Under the pieces are notes generated by a model. The model ran no database searches, was not told where the DNA came from, and saw only the letters and a program-made list of their open reading frames with translations. A stretch of DNA of 30,435 nt. It comes from JBOFOR01 sp051654865 (lineage in GTDB: Bacteria; Bacillota; Clostridia; Peptostreptococcales; Peptostreptococcaceae). The translations under genes were made by a program, and so were the position numbers. Below, piece after piece: positions 24,732-30,435 of this stretch; the stretch's first letter is position 1; each line of letters starts with the position of its first letter. The stretch covers positions 1 to 30,435 of the forward strand of contig JBOFYV010000070.1 in assembly GCA_051654865.1 (NCBI GenBank), given 5' to 3'.

Positions 24732-24762
24732 TTGACTCTCCCCTTAGGGTACACATTACTAT
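24732..24762 (+). promoter_or_regulatory. MerR-type promoter with 19-bp spacer (GNAT gene)
   Basis: TTGACT (24732-24737) and TACTAT (24757-24762) are 19 bases apart. The spacer begins CTCCCCTTAGGGTAC, resembling the CTCCCCTAGGAGG-type operator of BmrR relatives. This is strong evidence for MerR control of the GNAT gene. Confidence 0.8.
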
Positions 24763-24821
24763 CATTATAAGATATATGAGTAAAAATTATAAGTTTAACT
24801 AAAAGAAAGGATTTGTTTAAA

Positions 24822-25451
24822 ATGGAAAAAGTACAATATAGAAAAATAGAAAAGTCAGATTATGAAATTGTTAAGAAGCTAATTTGTGAAGCTTTTAAAT
24901 TTAATGAATTTCTTAGTGATAAAAAGGTTTTAGACTCTATCTTAACACTTTATTTGCAGGGTTGTATTATGGATAGTTCTTATAGCCAAGTGGCTGTAAA
25001 GGACAATAAAGTTATTGGTATAATTTTAGGTAACTCAAAATCTGATAAGAAAAAATTAAGAAAGTTCCATAATATAACTAGTTCACTATCTTCATTATGC
25101 AGGTTAGCTTTTTCTAGTAAAGCTAATAAAAATCTACTTAAAGAGTTTACTAAAATTCAAAATGTGTATAAAGAAATCATAAAAGGAAAAGAAAACAACT
25201 TTCAAGGATCTGTACAATTATTTATAGTTTCAACAGAATCAAGAGGACTTGGAGTTGGAAAAACTTTAATGACAAATTTATTAGATTATATGAAGGTTAA
25301 TGATGTTAAGTCACTGTATCTATATACAGATGATAGATGCAACTATGGTTTTTATGATAGCCAAAACTTTAGACGAGAAGCTGAAAAATTAATGAATTTT
25401 AATGCTGTTAGCACTAAATTAGAGGTTTATTTATATAGCTATACCTTTTAA
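24822..25451 (+). CDS. GNAT-family N-acetyltransferase under MerR control
   Basis: A 209-residue GNAT protein. ATG 24822 lies 10 bases after AAAGGA; an upstream TTG is too near the ribosome site. The domain runs from YRKIEKSDYEIVKKLICEAF through VAVKDNKVIGIILGN to the CoA-binding strand and turn QLFIVSTESRGLGVGKTLMTNLLDYMK (R-G-L-G-V-G near residue 145-150), then SLYLYTDDRCNYGFYDSQNFRR. A lysine-rich insert of about 45 residues separates the second and third parts. Coupled to a divergent MerR sensor, a role in modifying a toxic amine or drug is plausible; the substrate is unknown. Confidence 0.87.
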   Translation: MEKVQYRKIEKSDYEIVKKLICEAFKFNEFLSDKKVLDSILTLYLQGCIMDSSYSQVAVKDNKVIGIILGNSKSDKKKLRKFHNITSSLSSLCRLAFSSKANKNLLKEFTKIQNVYKEIIKGKENNFQGSVQLFIVSTESRGLGVGKTLMTNLLDYMKVNDVKSLYLYTDDRCNYGFYDSQNFRREAEKLMNFNAVSTKLEVYLYSYTF

Positions 25452-25468
25452 TTAAAATTTCTATTAAA

Positions 25469-25519
25469 TATATAAAACTACATATCCTAACTGTTCATGA
25501 GGTATGTAGCTTTATATAT
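25469..25519. terminator. Imperfect bidirectional terminator
   Basis: TATATAAA, CTACATA, CCT on the left pair with AGG, TATGTAG, TTTATATA on the right, each segment broken by one-base bulges; T tracts follow on the plus strand. It lies between the GNAT gene and the minus-strand ECF gene. Confidence 0.65.
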
Positions 25520-25530
25520 TTGTTTTAAGT

Positions 25531-26049
25531 TTAAGCTAGCACTCTATTTATTTCTGGATTTTTAGAAATAACCTTAACTAAAATTGGTATAAATATTACT
25601 TGAACTAACATACCAGGTATAGCTTGTGCTATATTTCCAAATACAAACATCATCGGATTTACTTGTGGTGCAATTGTCATAGAAACTATATATGCTCCAA
25701 CTACTGCAAATAACCTTCCACTTATCATTGCTCCAATTAATGATACGTATGTATTTTTTGTTTTCTCAAATAAAAATCCTGTTATTAATCCATATGCACA
25801 TAGTTCAAAAGCCATTATTGGCATAACAGGTACTATTGGTGGCATACCAGTCATTAGTCCACTTAATACTGGTGTAAGTACCCCAACTAATGCACCACAT
25901 ACTGGACCTAATAAAAATCCTGCTAACAATACTGGTATATGCATCGGTAAAAATATTGGTCCTGCTAAATTTACAGTATGAAATACCATTGGTAATATTA
26001 TTCCAAATGCTACAAATAACCCTGATAAAACTATTTTTTTATTTTTCAT
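25531..26049 (-). CDS. ECF transporter S component (substrate-specific)
   Basis: Membrane protein of 172 residues with five to six hydrophobic segments, the size and style of an ECF-transporter S subunit, which binds a vitamin or metal and docks onto a shared energising module. Family-type strings are KIVLSGLFVAFGIILP, LPMHIPVLLAGFLLGPVCGALVGVLTP and GRLFAVVGAYI. The ligand is not recognisable (queuosine precursor, pantothenate and others are all possible). No ATPase or T component is nearby. It is 19 bases after the methyltransferase gene. ATG lies directly after GAGGAG, with a further GGGGGG 11 bases upstream, so the start is good but unusual. Confidence 0.8.
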   Translation of the reverse strand: MKNKKIVLSGLFVAFGIILPMVFHTVNLAGPIFLPMHIPVLLAGFLLGPVCGALVGVLTPVLSGLMTGMPPIVPVMPIMAFELCAYGLITGFLFEKTKNTYVSLIGAMISGRLFAVVGAYIVSMTIAPQVNPMMFVFGNIAQAIPGMLVQVIFIPILVKVISKNPEINRVLA

Positions 26050-26068
26050 CTCCTCAATACCCCCCTTA

Positions 26069-26656
26069 TTATTTATTAACTATTAAATAGTAAATTTCAT
26101 CATTTTCAAATGCATGTGATACATTTAAACCCGCTTCTTCAAATAAATACTTTTGTTTATCTACTGGTATTAGCCTATCTTCACTTACACATTCATCTTT
26201 TTCTTTGTGCATATTGTTCAAAAACTCTCTGCTATTTGAATGTGCAATTATAAGTTGTCCATTTTCTTTTAAATTTTTTTCAACTAATTTCTTTATTGTA
26301 TTTGTTTTGTTTTGTAAGTGAGGGAACATTGAGTACAAAATTATGTTATCATAACATTCATTTATCTCATCGTTTTCTACATCGACTACTTCAAAAGATA
26401 TATTTTCTAATTTATTGAACTTCCCTTTTGCCACTTTAAGCATCCCTTGTGATATATCTACTCCCTTTATATAACCATTTGGATTTAATCTTTTTAGAAA
26501 TGGTATAAGTACCCCAGTGCCTGTTCCTATATCTAGAATATGATTATTATCTTTGATATCAATTTTTGATAATAGTAAATTTATTCGTTCTTCATTTACT
26601 TCTATTATATCGTCCCATTCTTTAGATATACTGTTGAAAAATTCTACTTGATTCAT
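26069..26656 (-). CDS. Class I SAM-dependent methyltransferase
   Basis: A 195-residue Rossmann-fold methyltransferase. Motif I is HILDIGTGTGVLIPFL (residues about 39-54), the acidic residue at the end of strand 2 is in IKGVDISQGML, and ENISFEVVDVENDEI and DNIILYSMFPHL give motifs II and III. The substrate is unknown; the N-terminal FNSISKEWDDIIEVNEERI is typical of the UbiE/small-molecule group. It is first of a two-gene unit with the ECF component, preceded by a leader terminator. Methyltransferase-ECF pairing suggests modification of an imported compound; this is inference. Confidence 0.85.
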   Translation of the reverse strand: MNQVEFFNSISKEWDDIIEVNEERINLLLSKIDIKDNNHILDIGTGTGVLIPFLKRLNPNGYIKGVDISQGMLKVAKGKFNKLENISFEVVDVENDEINECYDNIILYSMFPHLQNKTNTIKKLVEKNLKENGQLIIAHSNSREFLNNMHKEKDECVSEDRLIPVDKQKYLFEEAGLNVSHAFENDEIYYLIVNK

Positions 26657-26692
26657 AATTTTACCCCCTTTGAATATAAAAATTCGTTACAC

Positions 26693-26727
26693 AAAAAAAG
26701 CCATGATAAGCTAAGAGCCTTCATGAC
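26693..26727 (-). terminator. Leader terminator before the methyltransferase-ECF operon
   Basis: GTCATGA pairs with TCATGGC, enclosing a second helix GGCT/AGCT, followed on the minus strand by seven T. It lies between the promoter (26759-26788) and the start codon (26656), inside the 5' leader. A terminator here implies regulated antitermination. Confidence 0.75.
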
Positions 26728-26758
26728 TTGATTTCATAAATATTTATTATCTAAGTTA

Positions 26759-26788
26759 ATTATAGTTAGCTTAATATATGGTTGTCAA
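26759..26788 (-). promoter_or_regulatory. Promoter of the methyltransferase-ECF operon
   Basis: On the minus strand, TTGACA (26788-26783) and TATAAT (26764-26759), 18 bases apart: both hexamers are perfect consensus. Confidence 0.8.
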
Positions 26789-26821
26789 CTTAATTTAGAT
26801 TTTATATTTTGTATCATTCTG

Positions 26822-26850
26822 TTGAAAATATCTATTATTTGTATTATAAT
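26822..26850 (+). promoter_or_regulatory. Promoter of the zinc-ribbon membrane protein gene
   Basis: TTGAAA (26822-26827) and TATAAT (26845-26850), 17 bases apart. The start codon is about 70 bases downstream. Confidence 0.75.
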
Positions 26851-26917
26851 CAATTTGTTTTGTTACTGAAATTATATATATTTTATAAATCAAAATATAT
26901 CACAAGGAGGAATAGTA

Positions 26918-27589
26918 ATGAGTAATAAAGAAACTATATTTTGTTCTCAGTGTGGGCAAGAAGTTTTAAAATCTAGCAAGTTTTGCTCTCAGTGTGGACA
27001 TAGTTTAAAATCTATAGAAGATTCTATAAAAGATAAAGCTTATAATATAAAAGATTCTATTACTAATAGTGAAACTTATCAAAACTTCACTAATATAAAT
27101 GGTGATGACTCTATTAAAGCAGATTGGGATAATGATGATATGATAAACTTTATCCAAAAAAACACAGAGTTCTACATTCCTAAATTTAAAGATATGCAAG
27201 AGTTTGATAAAAACACGTCTTGGAACTGGGGAGCATTTTTCTTTACTTCTAATTGGATGTTTTATAGAAAGATGTACGGCTATGGTGTTGGTTTAATATT
27301 AGCTAATATTGTGCTAGCTTTTATACCATTTGTAGGTTGGTTATTAAACTTAGCAACATATGCGGTTTGTGGTCTTTATGGAAATACATTATATTTAAAG
27401 CATATACAAAAGCAGTTACAATCAGTTGATGGTCTTAGGGAAGATGTTAGACATAGGTCTATACTTTCTAAGGGTGGAACTAACTTGGTATTACCATTAA
27501 TATTAATGTTTGGTGTACCTCTGTTAGTGTTTATACTTACATTCTTTGGTTTGGCGTTCTCATTTATGTCTATGCCTTTTTATTATTAG
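26918..27589 (+). CDS. Zinc-ribbon and DUF2628-type membrane protein
   Basis: A 223-residue protein. Residues 8-27 are a zinc ribbon (CSQCGQEVLKSSKFCSQCG, two C-x-x-C pairs). A polar linker follows, then the DUF2628-like string NWGAFFFTSNWMFYRKMYGYG and three to four hydrophobic segments (about 120-155 and 190-220). Such proteins are widespread in Firmicutes; function is unknown. ATG follows AAGGAGGA with good spacing. It has its own promoter and is convergent with the two-component operon, with the palindromic element between. Confidence 0.85.
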   Translation: MSNKETIFCSQCGQEVLKSSKFCSQCGHSLKSIEDSIKDKAYNIKDSITNSETYQNFTNINGDDSIKADWDNDDMINFIQKNTEFYIPKFKDMQEFDKNTSWNWGAFFFTSNWMFYRKMYGYGVGLILANIVLAFIPFVGWLLNLATYAVCGLYGNTLYLKHIQKQLQSVDGLREDVRHRSILSKGGTNLVLPLILMFGVPLLVFILTFFGLAFSFMSMPFYY

Positions 27590-27597
27590 ATATTAAT

Positions 27598-27737
27598 AAA
27601 TAGCTAATATTTGTGATAATATATAGCCCGCTCGGTGGTTAATTATATAAGTTTCCCTCCATGCTAAAATGTCGGTACAACTTATATAATTAACCACCTT
27701 CGCTAATGAGCTATACATCATCAAATATTAGCTATTT
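27598..27737. terminator. Terminator hairpin whose loop holds palindromic element D
   Basis: AAATAGCTAATATTTG (27598-27613) is exactly complementary to 27722-27737, and the stem continues by TGAT/ATCA. The two arms are 108 bases apart because element D lies between them. With T-rich sequence outside both arms, it looks like a bidirectional terminator split by the element. Confidence 0.6.
27622..27715 (-). repeat. Palindromic element, copy D
   Basis: Perfect 20-base arms at 27634-27653 and 27679-27698 with a 25-base loop; the minus-strand reading begins TAGCTCATTAGCGAAG and has GTACCGAC in the loop. The GCGAAG base is unpaired on one side in this copy (the partner reads GAGCGG). The outer TATAGC/GCTATA pair closes it. 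It is in the opposite orientation to A, B and C. Confidence 0.88.
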
Positions 27738-27742
27738 TATTG

Positions 27743-29131
27743 CTATCTAATTGGGAGTGTTATACTTATCTTCAGACCTTCTCCTAGTTCACTTATAGCT
27801 TTTATATTTCCATTATGTACTTTGATAATATCATGGGCTATTGCCATTCCTAGTCCTGAGCCTTCTGTTTTCTTTTTTGTGTCTGTTCCTCTGTAGTATC
27901 TTCTGAATATGTATTTTAACTCTACCTCTGATACTCCTTTTCCGTTGTCTTCTATTATTATTTGAACTTTATCTTTATCCATTTTTTCAAGTCTTATGTT
28001 TATCTTTACGTCTTTTCCGTTATGAACAAATGCGTTTGTTATAAGGTTTATGATTACTCTTTTTACTAGTTGTTCGTCTATTTCTATAAATATTTCTTCG
28101 TTTGAGTAATTGAATCCTATATTGTCATAGTTATATTTTTCATCGTTTATAATGTCTATTAGAATATGTCTTACTAATGATACTATGTTTACTTTTTTCT
28201 TTTTTAAGACTATTGTGTTGTTTTTTAGTCTTGTCGATAAATTTAAATCCTCTACTAATGTTTTTATGTACTCACTTTTTTTGATTATAGTGTTGCAATA
28301 CTTTACTCTTTTTTCATCTTCTATTTCATATTCTGTGTCTGACATTATTTCAGCATTTCCTATTATTGATGTTAATGGCGTTTTTATGTCATGTGTAATA
28401 TTTGAGATCCACTCTTCTCTCATATCTTCGAGTTTGTTTCTTTCTGCTTCGTTATTGTCTAGTCTTTCTGATAGCTGATTTAGTCTATCTTCTACTTCAA
28501 AGTAAATGCCTTCGTTGATTGTGTTTCTATTGTAGTTTCCTTTAGATAGTTTTTCTATTTTTTCTACTATTCTATTTATAGGTTTAGTTATTCTTACTGT
28601 AAATAGTATGCTCATTATTAATATTATTACTATGTTTATTCCAATTAGTATAGGAAAGTGATGAGCTTTTTTTATTAACCCTACATCGTAAGAATATGTT
28701 ACTCTGTTTATTTTGTCTGCATCAAAAAATAATAAGTATGTATATGTAGTGTTATCTAATTCTTTTTCATCTAAAAATAGTGTTTCACTTACACTGTTAT
28801 ACATATCTATAAGTGCTACATTCGAGTAATTAATCGGTGCTATAGTTGGTTTTTTGTAACTAAAAACTTCATTATTAGATTCGTCTAATATTTGTAGACC
28901 TATGTTCTCTTTTTGTAGTAATTCTATTCCATCTTTACTTACAACAACTTTATTTTCTTCATTTACATATATATACCTCTCAAATGGTTCTATTATTTCC
29001 TTTGGATGGTAATTGTAGAATGCACCTTGATTATAGATATTAGACCACATAAAAAATATGTTTATTATGAAGATTACAGAACAAGCTAGTATGAATGATA
29101 TAAAATAGTGCGTTATAAGCTTTTTTTTCAT
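27743..29131 (-). CDS. Sensor histidine kinase
   Basis: Membrane sensor of a two-component system, 462 residues. A transmembrane segment at about 10-28, an extracytoplasmic domain to about 155, a second segment at about 158-180 and a HAMP linker (VRITKPINRIVEKIEKLSKGNY) precede the kinase. The phosphorylated histidine is in ITHDIKTPLTSIIG (about 246-259). ATP-binding boxes are NLITNAFVHN (N), DNGKGVS (G1), YIFRRYYRG (F) and GSGLGMAIAHDI (G2). The external domain shows no family I recognise, so the signal is unknown. It starts directly after the response regulator stop, with no gap. Confidence 0.93.
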   Translation of the reverse strand: MKKKLITHYFISFILACSVIFIINIFFMWSNIYNQGAFYNYHPKEIIEPFERYIYVNEENKVVVSKDGIELLQKENIGLQILDESNNEVFSYKKPTIAPINYSNVALIDMYNSVSETLFLDEKELDNTTYTYLLFFDADKINRVTYSYDVGLIKKAHHFPILIGINIVIILIMSILFTVRITKPINRIVEKIEKLSKGNYNRNTINEGIYFEVEDRLNQLSERLDNNEAERNKLEDMREEWISNITHDIKTPLTSIIGNAEIMSDTEYEIEDEKRVKYCNTIIKKSEYIKTLVEDLNLSTRLKNNTIVLKKKKVNIVSLVRHILIDIINDEKYNYDNIGFNYSNEEIFIEIDEQLVKRVIINLITNAFVHNGKDVKINIRLEKMDKDKVQIIIEDNGKGVSEVELKYIFRRYYRGTDTKKKTEGSGLGMAIAHDIIKVHNGNIKAISELGEGLKISITLPIR

Positions 29132-29857
29132 CTATTCTTTTCCTTTCATTACAAACTTATATCCTAAACCTATTACAGTTGTTATGTATTTAGGCTTTGA
29201 TGGATTATCTTCTATTTTCATTCTTAATTTCCTTATATGAACTGTTATTGTGTTATCAAATCCAAAAAAGTCTTCTCCCCAAACTTCATTACATATATTT
29301 TCTTTACTTATTATTCTATTTGGATTATTTACTAAGTACATCAGTAATTTTAGTTCTTTTGCTGTAAATTCTAAGCTTTCATTACCTTTATAAACTTCTC
29401 CAGTTTCTTCGTTTATTTTTATATCCCCAAATTCAACAACCCTTTTTTTATTCTCAGTTTGTTGTGTTGTTATATTATTAATTGATTTAAGTCTAACCTT
29501 TAGTCTAAATGCTACTTCTTTTGCACTAAATGGCTTTGTTATATAATCATCTGCTCCTATTGCAAATCCCAATAATCTATCGACTTCTTCATCCTTTGCT
29601 GATATAAATAAAATTGGTACTTGGCTAATTTTTCTTAATTCATTAAATACATCATATCCATTTATATCTGGAAGCATAATATCTAGTAAAACTATATCTG
29701 GATTAACTTTTTTGAATAGTTCAATTCCATCATTTCCATTGTCTGCTATAAATATATTGTTAAACCCTTCTCTCTTTAAAACAGTTTCTAAAATTTCAGT
29801 TATATCTTGCTCATCATCAATTATTAATACTTTATATTTATCAAATAAATTATTCAT
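29132..29857 (-). CDS. OmpR-type response regulator
   Basis: DNA-binding partner of the adjacent kinase. I choose ATG 29857 (about 241 residues), since GAAGGTG precedes it; the upstream ATG would add 16 atypical residues. The receiver has the acidic pair in KVLIIDDEQD, the phosphoacceptor aspartate in IVLLDIMLPD, the switch Ser/Thr in LFISAKDE and the conserved lysine in TKPFS. The C-terminal winged helix (about 140-240) includes ELKLLMYLVNNPNRIISKENI and TVHIRKLRMKIEDNPSKPKYI. Targets are unknown; a divergent membrane protein gene at 30023 is a candidate. Confidence 0.93.
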   Translation of the reverse strand: MNNLFDKYKVLIIDDEQDITEILETVLKREGFNNIFIADNGNDGIELFKKVNPDIVLLDIMLPDINGYDVFNELRKISQVPILFISAKDEEVDRLLGFAIGADDYITKPFSAKEVAFRLKVRLKSINNITTQQTENKKRVVEFGDIKINEETGEVYKGNESLEFTAKELKLLMYLVNNPNRIISKENICNEVWGEDFFGFDNTITVHIRKLRMKIEDNPSKPKYITTVIGLGYKFVMKGKE

Positions 29858-30022
29858 TTTTTCACCTTCATTAAAATTATTTATTAATTTATATAATATC
29901 ACCAAACTATTTGTAAATTACCTATTTATATAATATTTAAGATAGATTTAAGACCAATTTCATATTGAGTAAAGCCTTCAATGTTAAAATATAGTAAATA
30001 TTAAATTTAAGGGGGTAATACT

Positions 30023-30435
30023 ATGCAAGCAATTATGGAACCTATTTTCCATGTGGTGTATTTAACTACAGTTATAACATTGGGAATTATAATGGTTCGT
30101 AAATCAAAAAATAATCAATATTTTAAGTTATTCGGTATAATGTCTATAGTTTTAGGATTTGGAGATTCATTCCACCTTATACCAAGAATTAACGCTTTAT
30201 TAACTACAGGATTAGAAAATCATGCAGCATCTTTAGGATTTGGAAAATTAGTTACATCAGTAACTATGACTATATTCTATCTAATACTTTATAAGATATG
30301 GAAGATGAGATTTGAGGTTAAAGATTCTAAAAATCTAGATATAACTATGTACATATTAGCAGCAATTAGAATTGTTCTTTGTTTCTTCCCTCAAAACGAG
30401 TGGTTTGTAAGTAATCCACCTATTAGCTGGGGAAT
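30023..30435 (+). CDS. Membrane protein, cut by window end
   Basis: An open frame of 137 codons from ATG 30023, with GGGGG at 30011-30015 as ribosome site, continues past the window edge without a stop. It encodes an integral membrane protein with about four hydrophobic segments visible: EPIFHVVYLTTVITLGIIMV, YFKLFGIMSIVLGFGDSF, GKLVTSVTMTIFYLILYKI and MYILAAIRIVLCFFPQNEW. It recalls a small multi-pass family in clostridia, but I cannot name it. It is divergent from the two-component genes. Upstream TTGAGT and TATAGT with a 19-base spacer may be its promoter, weakly supported. Confidence 0.8.
   Translation, partial: MQAIMEPIFHVVYLTTVITLGIIMVRKSKNNQYFKLFGIMSIVLGFGDSFHLIPRINALLTTGLENHAASLGFGKLVTSVTMTIFYLILYKIWKMRFEVKDSKNLDITMYILAAIRIVLCFFPQNEWFVSNPPISWG

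Noticed and set aside
26735..26760. Leader peptide MKSSHEGS inside the leader of the methyltransferase-ECF operon
   Set aside because: It is an eight-codon frame with no ribosome site and no amino-acid bias that would suit attenuation.
29965..29995. A third MerR-type 19-bp spacer promoter before the terminal membrane protein gene
   Set aside because: TTGAGT and TATAGT are 19 apart, but the hexamers are poor, no MerR gene is nearby, and other alignments are equally good.

Overview
The window is AT-rich, densely coded Firmicute DNA. Strong GGAGG-type ribosome sites, lipobox lipoproteins, YtrA, MerR and DeoR regulators and a UppP point to a Clostridia-class anaerobe. Protein style suggests Peptostreptococcaceae (Paraclostridium, Romboutsia or Clostridioides relatives), but that placement is inference. 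There are no rRNA or tRNA genes, CRISPR arrays, transposase genes or phage genes.

Layout. 1-900: a promoter and a lipoprotein gene broken by a one-base frameshift. 1181-2895 (minus): UppP and a DeoR regulator. 3039-5230 (plus): a MATE exporter and a MerR regulator behind a 19-bp-spacer promoter. 5432-9181 (minus): a three-gene ABC importer of the 2-aminoethylphosphonate type. 9491-9853: a small membrane protein. 9879-13566 (minus): a four-gene Fe(III)-citrate/siderophore-type ABC importer with a promoter and Fur-like box. 13785-14900: a secreted metallophosphoesterase. 15037-17434 (minus): a YtrA-type regulator, ABC ATPase, membrane subunit and anchored protein, with a palindromic operator. 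17676-24704: two-way single genes (GNAT, DJ-1/PfpI, S66 peptidase, BBE-like flavoprotein, an unrecognised membrane protein, a DUF4397 protein, a second MerR). 24822-25451: a GNAT gene divergent from that MerR. 25531-26656 (minus): an ECF S component and a methyltransferase behind a leader terminator. 26918-27589: a zinc-ribbon membrane protein. 27743-29857 (minus): a two-component system. 30023-end: a membrane protein cut by the window edge.

The most striking non-coding signal is a dispersed family of about 90-110 bp palindromic elements: four complete copies (near 1003, 5330, 19499 and 27622) and one cut by the window start (1-37). Each is a long hairpin with a GCGAAG/CTTCGC-type base, a TTATATAA core and a loop beginning G(C/T)A(C/G)CGAC. 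The stem segments between these differ between copies but remain complementary within each copy. This looks like a REP/MITE-like or structured-RNA family. One copy lies inside what appears to be a pre-existing terminator hairpin. No transposase for it lies in the window.

The genes are mostly import (phosphonate-type, iron, ECF vitamin), export and drug response (MATE, YtrA-type ABC, GNATs), envelope metabolism (UppP, S66 peptidase) and sensing. Each unit is small and self-regulated, typical of a chromosomal segment rather than a mobile element.
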